From the NCBI RefSeq assembly GCF_032362555.1, contig NC_083507.1, positions 4,405,001 to 4,469,000 of the forward strand: a stretch of 64,000 nt of DNA. The letters are read 5' to 3'. The DNA is from Amyelois transitella (taxonomy: Eukaryota > Arthropoda > Insecta > Lepidoptera > Pyralidae). The notes beneath the pieces are model-generated. The model was not told the origin of the DNA and ran no database searches. It was given only the letters and a program-made list of their open reading frames with translations. Positions 49,740 to 61,594 of the stretch are shown here, piece by piece (positions within the stretch are counted from its first letter, which is position 1; each line of letters begins with the position of its first letter). The translations under genes and the position numbers were made by a program.

Positions 49740-50030
49740 AATGAATGGCAAGCAATTTACCGCTAAACGCAGCACGGAGAGCTTGGGCGGTCGCGGGCCC
49801 AGCGTTGCGTAAAAAGCACTAAGCCGCGAGCGGCCCGGCTTAATGCAGATAATGAGACCATCATCGTTTACAGAAGTAAGTTTAATTAACGTAAAAAAGC
49901 GCGTTTACTCTAACCGCCGCCTTATCGTGCCCATCTTGCCACTTATAATGACTTTTGTTCATTATTTTGCTGCGCGCTCTACGCGCCCAAGCCTTTTCCG
50001 GTCGCGCTATTTCTAAATATCAATTTTGAG
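49740..50030. promoter_or_regulatory. GC-rich block, candidate regulatory element
   Basis: A 290-bp GC-rich island containing GGTCGCGGGCCCAGCG, CGGCTTAATGCAGATAATGA, TTTAATTAACG and CTTATAATGAC. High GC plus clustered homeodomain-type sites and no ORF suggest an enhancer; inference only. Confidence 0.28.
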
Positions 50031-50639
50031 GTTATGTGACTGTTTGATTTTATTGTGATTTAAGACTTTAATTAATTTATTACTGCTCGTAAATAACTTG
50101 CAAATTATATTGCATTTGAAAGTTGAAATATATATCACAGTAAGTAGGTTTTGTCATAATTAAACGTCGTTGTGTGAAAATACTTCAGTACTGACTTACT
50201 TATGTGTATTATTATTACAGGCTAAAATAGGAAAGCGGACCCTAGACCCCAATACACAGTGGCAGAGAGTTGAACTGCAAACACGTCAAGATTAAAGAGC
50301 GAGAAAATTATTATTAAAATATTGTATATTTTTCAGTTGTCTCCTGAGATTAAATATACAGGCAGATAATAAATCATATTTTCTGTTCTTTGAATGATCA
50401 ATGTATTACGCAATGTCACAAAGAATCGTACTTATCTAACCTGAGAATCTAACACAGATGTAAGTGGGCCAAATTAAAGCATTTATCCGCGCCTGCGCAG
50501 TCGTAGAGATATGCGCTATTATACTTGTACGCATAGTGCGTAACATACGATTACTCAAGATTCAGATTATACTGTCGATTTTTATTATTTAACATCGTTT
50601 TTTGAGATTTTTTGTTCAAAAAGTAGATACATTGTCTAC

Positions 50640-50760
50640 TTCTATACTAGCTTTTTCCCGCACTTCGTTCGCCGTAAAAGTGCACTGAAAAAGCTGACCA
50701 CGATCAGCTGTAGCTATAGCTTAATGACGGAATTGAGATTCAAATAGCAGTTTCGCATCA
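50640..50760 (-). mobile_element. RTE-type 3' end and SINE fragment
   Basis: ACTAGCTTTTTCCCGCACTT-CGTTCGCC is the inverse of the RTE-type 3' tail. GACGGAATTGAGATTCAAAT at 50,726 is an internal piece of the 240-bp SINE. Confidence 0.45.
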
Positions 50761-51291
50761 CGATATTCTAATTTACACAACTGGGTATCTTTATTTTAGT
50801 AAGTAGTTACATAAATTTGTATTTTGTTTGAAGCAGAATTGCTCATTCTATTGCATTAGCAAAATTCTGTCAGAAGACACCGACTAGGACCAAGTAGTTG
50901 TATGCATTAAAGTGGAATATAAATTACAAAATTATTTTTTAATAATGATAATGTAACAATACTATTTGGGTAGTAATATCGTTTATATTTTGCTTACATT
51001 GGTCAAGATAATGTTTTTATGAGATTCTCTAATTGAGTAAAAAAAAATAAAAAGAAAACAATCCACGTATATATCCATCTCTATAAACCATCTCACAAAA
51101 TCTATCACAGTTTGGTTGTTCGTGTAGGACTCTTACACTCACGACAAGGAAACAAACTTGGGTAAAGTCGATTTTTTTATGGTATATTGATTTAATTATT
51201 TTTTTATTACATCCACCCCGTTGAAATTTGTAATTCTCAAGGACTCGTTTCATAATATTGATATTTTTTAAATTAAATACTAAAACTAAAC

Positions 51292-51334
51292 TAGTCTAAT
51301 CAAGTACACTAAACTAGTGTACTTGATTAGACTA
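51292..51334. repeat. Perfect 20-bp inverted repeat, 3-nt loop
   Basis: TAGTCTAATCAAGTACACTA, loop AAC, then the exact inverse. Confidence 0.92.
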
Positions 51335-51354
51335 CCTACATAAGGAACTGCGTA

Positions 51355-51425
51355 CGAATTTCAAATCTCTATCACAGCTGTTTAGGCTGTGCTTCGATAT
51401 GTCAGTCAGTCAATCGGTTAGTTAC
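51355..51425 (+). mobile_element. RTE-like LINE fragment
   Basis: ACGAATTTCAAATCTCTATC, TTTAGGCTGTGC and a GTCAGTCAGTCAATC run parallel the fragment at 33,540-33,625. Confidence 0.35.
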
Positions 51426-51894
51426 ATCTTTAATACTGGTATTTCTATATACCAGAAAGATTTGTACGTTTTAATACTTATTCAAAATCATATCGTTACA
51501 GTCTCGCAGCCATGAAAACTCTCAATAGAAGCATTAACACGCAGCTACTCGTTGCGTGCTTGTGTATATGATTTACACAGGCTATTTAACACAGTAGTAT
51601 CAGATACGCCGTACCAGCATGCTTGCATGCGGAAATTGCAAACAATTGGACTACTGATTTTGCACTATATTATATTTTTCACTTAAAATAAATGTAAATG
51701 ATAATATATTTTAGGTTAACTAATATCAGTAAGTTTATACTCGTAACTTATGAATTATGTACACAAGCCAATGCCTTCCTTTATTTTTTCCTGTGGTGGG
51801 CCTATTGGAAGAAATTTCTCTACAAATGAGCAGTGCCGCTATACTAAATTTCCCTTTAGTTTGAGTTCTATTCTTATTTTTTCCTTGATGTACA

Positions 51895-52025
51895 TAAATA
51901 TATTGATGTATATAAATAAATAAAATAATAAATAAATATGCATCTATAACAAATAAATTACACAGATTGAGTTAGTCTCGAAGCGTTCGAGACTTGTGTT
52001 ACGAGATACTAGCTCAACGATGCTA
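51895..52025 (-). mobile_element. tRNA-headed SINE, 3' part
   Basis: ACACAGATTGAGTTAGTCTC and ACTTGTGTTACGAGATACTA are the inverse of the 3' body seen at 57,621-57,780, preceded by an AATAAATA-type tail. Confidence 0.6.
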
Positions 52026-54557
52026 TGAAAATACATAATAAAAATCCTAGCAGTTATAAATTCTATTGACAGATCTTACATACATTTAAAATTTCATCGA
52101 AATCAGATCAACGGTTTGAAAGTTATCGCGTTAGAAACTAACATACAAAAATTTAATTCACTCGGTTGACCTCACTCGCTTCATTCGCTCGATAGCTGGT
52201 CTTTCCGTATTTTTTTTAGAAAATCTAAAATTTGTTAAATGAAGTTTTTAATATCGAATAAATATGACACCTAATGTGATGTGGCGTGTATGTATACATA
52301 CTGTAAAGTAAGGACGTTAATTAAGTTCTCGCCTAACAACTGTTTATGTTCTCATGAAGTTCTCATAATTGCGATTAAATACGTCGGTACAACGTATTTA
52401 CAGCATTAATCACTTATTAAGTCTTAATAATGGGCCAGCATAAACATTAAATTAAAAGAATCTACAAAGAAACGTTCTAGGAATTCCTATTGTGGTCTGT
52501 AATATAGCATTTGAATTTCTATTTCACGCTCACATGCATTCACAATTGTACTAGTTTCTTTGCTACAACAAGTAAAGTCGTTTATTGAAAAATCGCCAAT
52601 GTGTGCATGCCCTTACTTAAACAGTCGTTCAAAATGTGTTGCCAGGCTAATGCTTTTTTTAATTTTACTAATGGTTACTATTACATCATTATTTAAAAAG
52701 TAGCTTATAACAAAATTTTCATTTTATTCCTGCTGGCTATAGTCCTAATTGCGTCCTCAACGCTCTAGAGAGGACCCCGAGGTATGCATTTGACCATGGA
52801 TCCTGGATTGGGCGAGTCAGGTGAACTCAGGTATTCACACAAAGCGACTTCCATTTGACCTTCGCAACCTTTGCAGGGAAACCTCATCCATAGTGGATCG
52901 ATTATGGTTACACTTCCAGATGCCTGACTGTGCATCCATTACTGTGCATGCCTAATATCAAATTTTTTATTCCGAGGAATTTAAAAATATATATATTTCT
53001 CCAACTTTTGAAAAAAACATTTTCGATTATATCCGTTCTTTTTTTTATTTTCTTAAAGAAAGACTACGAAAAATCCTATTGCAAACGTCTGATTCAGATA
53101 GTAATTTAACATGAATCACGGGCAAACGTCGAACAAATCTTGAACCCGATTTGAAGATACAAGGCTACCAAACTGTTATTTGCTAAAGCCATTTTTGGCC
53201 TACTGGTAACACTATGTTAGTGCGCGCGCAGCAAAAACGCCGTGGGCTGCGTGTGTCCGCGCTCAGGTCCGCGCGGTAATTTCACGCTGTCTGCCGCGCG
53301 CGCCGTTGAAAAACTATAACCGCACCACTTTTATGGCGACCACTCGCAATTTATATTACAACTATGATAATCTGAAATGATAATAAATTTAAAACTAGAC
53401 CGTTTATCGACCATACCGCGGGCTTTTTGTTATTTGTTATCAGTTTTCGCGGAACTGTTGTTTTAAATGTAATTATTAACTGTAGGTACTCTCCGGTGTT
53501 TTCCGGTGCGGTCTGCGTTTGATGTAGGTAGCCCAAAAACACAATGAGGACGTGATTGTTTTGATTATTTTAAAAGTGACAAGAGACGTATTATGGAAAT
53601 TTTAGCTAACTAGCAATATTAAAAACATAGTCAACAAGTAAACCATATAGTTTTGCCATGTCCGTTTGTCTGTTTATATGTCCGCACTATTTCTCAAATA
53701 TATACGTACCTAATAACAATAAAAAACGGGGCAAAAATTAACAGTATGCTAGAAATTTTATGACGATTAAGACTTTATGTAGATGTTTCATCTGTTTTGA
53801 TTTCCTTTTTCATCATAGCTACCGCAATCCCAGCCGCGTTTTAGTTTCATAATGGCTGCTCTTTAATATACATAATTATGTAGCGTTATCCATTGAAACT
53901 GTAATATGTACTTGTAAGTACATCAAACAGTACACGCTTCAACTGGTTTTTAATTTATGCCGCATGTTCGACGTATAACACATTCTTGGTCGTTCTTAAG
54001 ATAAAATCAATAGGCAAGAAAATGTTTTTTTTCTTTTACAATTATATTTAATAATTTCATTTGTAGGTAATTAAGGATCTATTTAAAAATATATAGAAAA
54101 CATTGGTTGACTTGGTAGAATCCCAAATGGGATTGATCCGCATTTGTACATTTGTCATTAATTAACCGACTTCAAAAAAAGAGGAGGTTCTCAAATCGAA
54201 CGTGAAACGAATTGTGCTAATGTTATTTGAAAGATACGATGGGTATGTAAAAATTTAATTAATTCTAGCGTTGGCTATGACATAATTTCTGTCACGCAGT
54301 TCACAAATGCCCAGACTAGTTATGTTGTACCACTTTTTTACACAGATAACGTCAGCATACATATAAAAAAAAATAAAATAAAATAAAATAAAATAAAAAT
54401 GAACCTTACCTCGCGCTCTCAATATAAATAAAATAAAATAAAATATAAGATGCGCTTTTGTGGTATTTAAAATATCACACTTAGTTTAAGAAGAAAAATG
54501 CACATTTGTGAATAAGAAAGCGTATAATAATTTTATTCGTTATATCAAAATTTTTGT
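52026..54557. other. Intergenic DNA
   Basis: No gene seen. A decayed repeat with GCGTTAGAAACTAACATACA lies at 52,060-52,200. A GC-rich block lies at 53,215-53,345 and AAAAT-type microsatellites at 54,365-54,400 and 54,425-54,452. Confidence 0.35.
53215..53345. promoter_or_regulatory. GC-rich block, candidate regulatory element
   Basis: About 130 bp of GCGCGC-rich DNA ending in AACCGCACCACTTTTATGGC, with no ORF. The word TTTTATGGC is a Hox/Caudal-type site. Function is inferred from composition. Confidence 0.22.
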
Positions 54558-54790
54558 GCCGTGTGATTCTCGGCAATTTAGTATAGGACCACTCCATCTT
54601 TTTTCTCTGGATGTTGTAATAGGCGGCTATGGAATAGGCCAATAAACTTGTGATACTTCTTTTAGGCGATGGGCTAGAAACCTGCCACTATTAAAATCCT
54701 AATTCCATCTTTAAGCTATACAGTCGAACTTGGCCCTTCGGTCTTTGTGAGAATGTTGGCTCTGTCTTAGATTATATGTATGAATGTATC
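54558..54790 (+). mobile_element. SINE copy, diverged
   Basis: It begins GCCGTGTGATTCTCGGCA and contains TTTTAGGCGATGGGCTAGAA and TGTTGGCTCTGTCTTAGATT, then an ATGTATGAATG tail. Opposite strand to the copies at 31.6, 38.1 and 46.4 kb. Confidence 0.65.
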
Positions 54791-54888
54791 AAAATTTTAT
54801 CATATGTGAACCAAACTATTACTAAATAAGTCCAGTCTATTGCTCCAATTAACTCCAATGTGAAAAATATTTTTTTTAATTCTGGTAC

Positions 54889-55066
54889 CTGCCTCCAGTT
54901 ATACTTCGCCGGCAACAAATCGCAAAAGTCATCTTTATTAATGTGCAAGAAATGCCAACGAAAAGATGATATTGTGCAGGGATGATGTAAATTGGTCAAA
55001 TACGAAGAGAGAACTTCGTACAACGCCGCATGCAATCCTAGATGACCAAATAGGATAAGCAGTATT
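54889..55066 (-). pseudogene. Possible orphan exon, 59 codons
   Basis: An open frame bounded by an acceptor (GTGTATTACAG) and a donor (GGAGGCAG|GTACCA) reads ILLILFGHLGLHAALYEVLS and, later, FCDLLPAKYNWRQ. I do not recognise the family. It is not preceded or followed by other coding sequence, so it is either a relic of a gene or transposon or chance. Confidence 0.2.
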
Positions 55067-55539
55067 CTGTAATACACCTGTGTTACATTACACCACGTAA
55101 CAATTATATTAATAAATAGTGTTTAAATTAGTGATTATATATTGCATTTTTTATGAATTTTTATTTGCAAATATAAATTTATTCATATATCGTTGCTAAT
55201 TAACTTGCGATTGTAAGCAAAAAAAGTATCACAAACCAAAAATCCCGTTATGCTATAAAAGTCGTCATTTTTTTATAAAAACAATGAACTCACTAAACTG
55301 TAGGTATTAACAATCGTTAAATTACTTACCTCGCGCTCTCAATATTTAAATACGGTTTTAAATTCTCATTAGTAAGGTTTTTGTGTCAGAGAATATATTT
55401 TTAACATAAACACTCATTATTGTTTGAGAATATGTTCCAACAATAAAAGAACACTATTAACATAACATCACCAACTTAACATTCCGTAATTATAATTAAT
55501 TAAACAAAGCACACTCGTATGAAATATCTGACAGCTAGC

Positions 55540-55680
55540 ACACCGACCGTACTCTAATTGAGATAATTACTCATTATCAGGAAACGCGTCGCACATTAAT
55601 TTAGCGAACGTTTTTACCCGCTGCGACTTTACAAATAAGTGCACTTGTAATTGTTCATCTCTTTGTTCTAGCTCAACTGA
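55540..55680. promoter_or_regulatory. Site-rich block, candidate regulatory element
   Basis: CTAATTGAGATAATTACTCATTAT followed by CACATTAATTTAG and CACTTGTAATTG gives at least five TAAT-core sites within 100 bp. The words TAATTG fit Bar/NK-class homeodomains, so an autoregulatory enhancer is conceivable. Confidence 0.25.
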
Positions 55681-55897
55681 GAATATACTTGCCTTTCTTC
55701 TATATAGGTAGAGCGCGTACAGTTTAAGAAAAGCCTGAGCTGTAGCTTGATAAATCTACTGAAATCCTAGAGATCTTAATTAGAACTTATAACCATTCTA
55801 AGACTGAAATTAATTGTGGCTGTAAATTTCAACAATGATTTTAGAGTATTCTTGAGAACCTTTTTTACAAATTGTGAAATTAGATACTACTTAGTCC

Positions 55898-56640
55898 TTA
55901 CATACATAGAGCTAACAGTCACGCAAAGAGATGTAATTAAAAATTTAATGAAATAGTAACAGGTCGGTACCTCATCGCTTAAAAGAATCCCAAATTCTTA
56001 AGTGACAAAATTCGTTCAATCGCACTTGATAAAATGTCAACAAGGGACACGTTACACTTTGTGTATCCGTAGTGTTCGTATCGAGTTTCAAATACTATAA
56101 ATATATCTGCACTCTTTTATTTGATTATCTATCTCCCTATACAGTAGCAATATAGGTGATGCAATCGTGAGATGTCATATTATTTTGAACGTTGTGTAAA
56201 GACAGTCTCGAGTTATAGATACTGGAAAAACACTTCGATTACATGAACAGGTTCACTCTGGTAGAATTGCTGGAACGAGTGGAATGGCGAGTGTTTCGAC
56301 ACAGATACATTGGGGACACTGACCTGACAACAATCATTGGGGACAACACATACACACAAACTTTTGGGGAGTATAAAATATTGGTCTTTTATAAAAAAAT
56401 AAATTAAATTAATTATACTTCGTGTGGTTCGCGGCATCAGTAAAAAAAGTAGGACTACTCATTCCCTTTTCCATGGACACCCCGCAAGGAATAAATGTAG
56501 ACGTGACTAAATGTATGTATCTATGTATATGTAAATTAATTTATTGATAAAACTCTTATTTAATTGTACTCTAATTATTAAGTTTTGGTTGTTGGCTTCA
56601 ACTTCCGAGATAAAGACGTGATTTATAAGTATTATTATAT
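55898..56640. mobile_element. Three SINE fragments
   Basis: Degraded pieces of the 240-bp SINE: 55,898-56,000 (minus strand), 56,420-56,515 (plus strand, head GTGTGGTTCGCGGCA joined by deletion to the tail) and 56,590-56,640 (plus strand, 3' end only). Confidence 0.45.
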
Positions 56641-57299
56641 AGGTATATAATACCATCATAAATAAAACTACGTTATTCTACTTTAGAATTCGACATTAAA
56701 ATTTGAACATTAAATTCTAACAATGTGCAGTTGTTTTAGTAACTAAAATCGCGTGTTTAATCAGATTTCTTTGTTACTTTGATACTGCAGCCTCATAAAC
56801 TTTTGATGCGTAAGCGGAAAATTAATCCATTGGGTAACGCAAGTAAAAGTCTATTATACAAAACGCCCTCCATTATAAAAGCAATTAAAATAAAGTCTAC
56901 TTTATTTTATTGCGATAAATACACATTGCTGACTTACTTGTGTAAATTTGAGTTTTGTACTGATCGCTTGAGTGGTCTAATTGTTTTATTATTCTAATAT
57001 TTCGCTTTTGCAAAAAATAAATAAGATTTTAGCATTACTTTTCTTTCATTACTATAACATGTAACTAATTAAATTAATGAATAATGTCGTATATAATAAT
57101 GAAAGCAGTTTACAGGTTTCTCTGCCGTAAACTATGTAGATATGTATATACAAATCATGTAGTGTTAGGATGTTTGAATAAGAATTTTTCAATTTAATAT
57201 TTGCTAGTATTCCTTTTTCAGCTTAGGTATATACTTACTTATATTCTTTATGTACCTACTTATAAAGCTATAAAGACCCGGAAGCCATTTCTGAAGTTT

Positions 57300-57470
57300 T
57301 TGCTTAGCCAATGAAATATGGCCTTATGGTTAAGCCTGTATAATTTCCTTATGGCTCATCAATACGTCGCTAACAGATTTATTGCGGCCGTTTGGCTGCG
57401 TAACGCATATTCATACAGTGGAGATGCACCGGCAAACCGACCGCATCCGTCATGCATGGTGCCACTTATA
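57300..57470. promoter_or_regulatory. GC-richer block, candidate regulatory element
   Basis: A stretch with GCCAATGAAATATGGCCTTA, TTATTGCGGCCGTTTGG and CATGCATGGTGCC, without coding signal. Composition contrasts with the flanks. Confidence 0.2.
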
Positions 57471-57620
57471 ATTATTATTATAGAAGCAATCCTATGTGCT
57501 CATACTTACATAATTAATTGAAAGACAACCGTTTTTTAAAATAGCCGTGGATCTTTTTGTTTTTACTAGTATTAAGAGTGATTTTAAACCATAGGCAAGG
57601 CATGATGAGAAAAGAAGATT

Positions 57621-57780
57621 GGCCTGGGTCGGATGTTTATCTATATAAGTATTTATTATAAAATATAGTATCGTTGATTTAGTACTTCAGCATCTTGTAA
57701 CACAAGTCTCGAACTTACTTCGAGGCTAACTCAATCTGTGTAATTTGTCCCGTATATATTTATTTTATTTATTTATTTTA
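57621..57780 (+). mobile_element. tRNA-headed SINE, 3' part
   Basis: It begins GGCCTGGGTCGGATGTTTAT and ends CAATCTGTGTAATTTGTCCC with a TATTTATTTTATTTATTTA tail. Combined with 23,012-23,130 it shows the whole consensus; the tRNA head is missing here. Confidence 0.65.
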
Positions 57781-60093
57781 TGGTTGAAAATTTAGAATTG
57801 AGTGGGGATGAACTTCATTCACGGTTTAAAATTCGAATTTTGTCACAAGGCCAGAATGCAGAACTAGAGACAAAGTGGAGTAAATATAAATAAACACATT
57901 TTACTCTAAGACCTTCCTCGGAAGTCTCAACTCAGAAGAATTTGTGGCTGCCGAATTCGAGAGTATTTTGGAACGTTCAAGTGTAAAAACTTTTGAAGTA
58001 GATAACTAGGAACACAGGTAAACACTGATACAAGAAAAATGAACATTTCATGGGAAGAAGTGCATAGAAGGTAATATTACCAAAAAATAGAATACATATT
58101 ATTATTAGTATTTTCTCTATTGTAGGCACAAAATAAAATTACAGTTGTGAACTGAGAAGGTTCTAGTTTTCGCTTTAGCTGCGAGTACAAATCTCTTTAT
58201 GGTAATGTAGTGTTTGATTATCTGTGAAGGTGGCTTTGCAATCTGTAACTGATGCATAATGCAGGGCCAACCTTCCTCGACAATGAGGCGTGCTGCCGAC
58301 TGGTTATGAATCCCGAGCCAGTGGGACTTCGGGCGGAATGTAAAACATTTTTCCTTTTGACCATGTTCCACTGTCACCACAGTTGAAAATTATTTTAATG
58401 AAATGTTTGGCGCAAGATTATTGTGGTAAAACATCAAGTTATTTGGAAAAAGTAAGCACCTTAACACTTTAGCTTTTAAAAAAGCAAACAACTATTAGTC
58501 AATAAGTATATATACATATATATAACATAAACATATATAATATTAAACAATATGTTAATAACTCAACACGATAAGCGTTAATGATATGTAAGTATAAATA
58601 TTATCGGAGGGTAACGGAAATTTCAAATATCATCAGTGTATGACAATACAATTTATACATTAACGACTTTTATGTTAGTCTTTCATCTAGTCGTTTTTAT
58701 CATACAAAAAGTTTACAAATACGTAGGTATGCACAATAATGTATGCATTAAAATTCGTGATGTACCGCGCATTTGATTATAAAACTTATTTTTGGGGTTA
58801 GTTCTTTCATTTTTATTTAAAAGTTAAATCGCTTCAATCAATTTATATTGAAGAGAAGAGTTAGCTCTCTCATTTTTACATCAGAATTTTCTCATCAATT
58901 AATTATATGCATGTCAAAAGTTTCTATATGGGTTTCCAAATCAGTATCAAACTCTTTATTTAAACAAAATTTACCTCGTTTGAGTAAGAAAACACCATAA
59001 TTATTTTATTGTACAATTAAAGATAATAATATGCAAGCAAGTTTGTTGTTTTAATTGTTTAGAGCAACCGTGGCCAGTGTGGTGTGACGACTGGTAATTG
59101 CTGTTGCAGAAGTTAAGCAGTTTTTGCTAGCCATTAGCCCTGTTTGAGAATGGCATTCAGGCACGAATTGCACGACAACTCATTATAACATTAACGTATC
59201 CTATTGTTCATAATTGCATAGTTTAATCGTATGTGGAGGAGCGGGCCGAGGTCAAGATGTTTTGCGTAGCGTTTATTTCTTATTAAATTTTACTTCTGCT
59301 GTTTGATGATGAAAATTACCAAGAGTAAATTATTTAACATAAAACCGTATGAAAAACGTTTTCGTAGAAAAAGAGCGTGGGTTAAAGAGTGGAAAGGAGT
59401 CAGATTCGTTAACAAAAGATACCTATGGAGGAAAAGCAAGACAGGGTTTGGATGCCACATAGTGGCATGACTCTATTTTATGTCTCGTTGCTGAGTTCAC
59501 ACATTACTTTGATGCTCACTGCTGCTTTTACGGTGAGGGTTAACAACGAAAAAATATCTGCATAATTCACATCCAGTTCAGGCACTTGAACGTATGACTT
59601 GTTCGTAAAAGTTTATAAAAATGAAAACTTCTCAGAAGAAAAATCTTTACAATAAAACAATAAGTATACTAATTTACAATACCCAAGGTATGTAAGTACT
59701 TATTTATTAGTAGAGTAAGCTATATGATTTTTTTTTACAAATACCTACCTAAGTAATCAAAACAAGTTTTTGAACATTTTATAAATAAGTTATAGTAGTA
59801 ATAAAGTTTGAAGTAAGTAAGTTAAAATTATAAATTTCCCGGTCGGCGAAGAACCTGTTTTAAAATTATTTTTAATAGTCATTTCACATTTTCAATGGCG
59901 CTGTGCTGCTCATATGATAATCGCTTAAAAACGTAGAAAGAAAACATCTAATTTAATTATAAGTACTAAATAATATTATCTAGTAATTTAATGTTGAACA
60001 TTTATAATTTATGTTTTTGTTTTATATAAAATTATTTATTTCAAATTAGGGCATCACTAAGTGTGCCATTAAAAATGTGAAATGGCGATGTGC
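57781..60093. other. Intergenic DNA
   Basis: No gene seen. GC-richer stretches at 58,190-58,390 and 59,060-59,270 (GACTGGTAATTGCTGTTGCA) are the only compositional features. Confidence 0.35.
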
Positions 60094-60145
60094 AGATTGC
60101 AATATCAGACGCCTTGTAAGAACAAGGCGTCTGATATTGCAATCT
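60094..60145. repeat. Perfect 24-bp inverted repeat, 4-nt loop
   Basis: AGATTGCAATATCAGACGCC-TTGT, loop AAGA, then the exact inverse. The tightest hairpin in the window. Confidence 0.94.
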
Positions 60146-61368
60146 ACCGCCCTCAATGAGAAATTAAAAATTTGTTAATAAATTTAAGCAAAATCTAAAA
60201 GCATTTTTAATAAATTCCCAACTTGACAATAACTCTATTTTTGACATTCACAAATCTATTAATATTTAAACAAAGCCGTTTAAATATTTAAGTAGAGCTA
60301 TCTGATACTTTTTAATTTGAGTTTCGTCTGAAAACCAGCGGCGCGACCATGTTTCCTATGTCAAAAATCTGAATGGAACCTTTTTGGAAGCATACCTATA
60401 TGTTAGAATACCTAACATTTTTAAGTTATTTTATTTGTATTTTATGCTCCAATGAATAATTTTGACCTTTTTTCCAAGATATTTTTGTGACATTGTTAAT
60501 ATTACATTATATATCTATAGACTGCAATAAATTATAAAGCTGTTGTACGATATTTCTGGCAGATTTTGATGACATACAAAACCTTAGAGAAACGCGGGCT
60601 TTCGTCTTGAAAAAGCACGCGTTGCCCAGGAATTAAAAAGTAACATTAACAACTTTGTTAAAATAAATTTGTTTAATGTTTTAATTTGTTTTTCTTTATG
60701 TGGATTCTATAAAATTTTAACAGGCTAAAGAAAATTAAAAAAATTATCGATCCATGATCAAGGTCACTTTGGGCCTCTCTCCGAAGAGTGTGGACGCAAC
60801 CGGGACTAACGCCAGGAGGAAGAAATATGCAAGTGTTTAAATAACTTTAATTCTTAGATTTATTTTTAAAATTATATTTCAATTAGTGTGTGATTCGGCA
60901 TTCGGGTCATGGTCTGAACTGCAACACATTGGAAAAAAGATCCTTAGGTATATAAAAAGACTTAAGACGATTATCTTTCAAAAGAAAGATAATTGTCGAT
61001 CTATACAAAGTTAAGAGACAGGAAATGTATACTTATGCCTTGAAAATTTTTAAATACATTGGTCACACAACGTAATGGCTGACCTAGCGAAGATCTCAAC
61101 AGTACAGTTACTTTAATTCTATATACTCTGAAATAAAATATATCTTAATAACTACTAGGAGTACATTCTATAATAATGTTAATATAAGCTTATTTCATGA
61201 ATATCTTATTCTCTTGAAGTTTCCCAGCTCGACACGCTAGTCTCAATTTGGCGGGCGTGAACCAATTACTAGAGTATAGTGTCGCCAACTTTCAGTAAAA
61301 CGCTGTCATAAAGTGCGATATCCCGCTGCGAGAACGCTTTATTTTGCCATAAAAGCGTTTTATCCACG
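60146..61368. other. Intergenic DNA before the homeobox gene promoter
   Basis: AT-rich. Contains an ACCGGGACTAACGCCAGGAG dispersed motif at 60,777-60,832 and a 14-bp hairpin with one mismatch at 60,966-60,997. No gene seen. Confidence 0.35.
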
Positions 61369-61376
61369 TATAAAAG
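61369..61376 (+). promoter_or_regulatory. TATA box of the Bar-class homeobox gene
   Basis: TATAAAAG in the context CACGTATAAAAGCTT at the edge where the sequence turns GC-rich. Transcription would start near 61,400, leaving a 5' UTR of about 650 nt. Confidence 0.5.
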
Positions 61377-61444
61377 CTTAAATCCGCGCGGAGCTTTCCC
61401 CGGCGACGAGTCGGCAAAAAGAGCATTAGTGTAGCGCTAGCAAC

Positions 61445-61594
61445 ATGGCAGCGGCACGCCCCGCCGTGGGGTTGGCCGCCGGGGACGCCCGCGCCGCGAT
61501 TGGCCGGCGCCGCCTCCTGCCCACCGACTGCACCGCGCTGCTCAGTCGCTCTCCACACCTCGACGCGAGCGCGGTGTGTCCAACACACACTTAA
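61445..61594 (+). CDS. Upstream ORF in the leader, 49 codons
   Basis: ATG in a good insect context (CAACATGG) opens a frame reading MAAARPAVGLAAGDARAAIG and ending at TAA 61,592. It would be the first ORF if transcription starts near 61,400. Two short uORFs follow at 61,828-61,866 and 61,889-61,906. Probably regulatory, not a functional protein. Confidence 0.35.
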   Translation: MAAARPAVGLAAGDARAAIGRRRLLPTDCTALLSRSPHLDASAVCPTHT

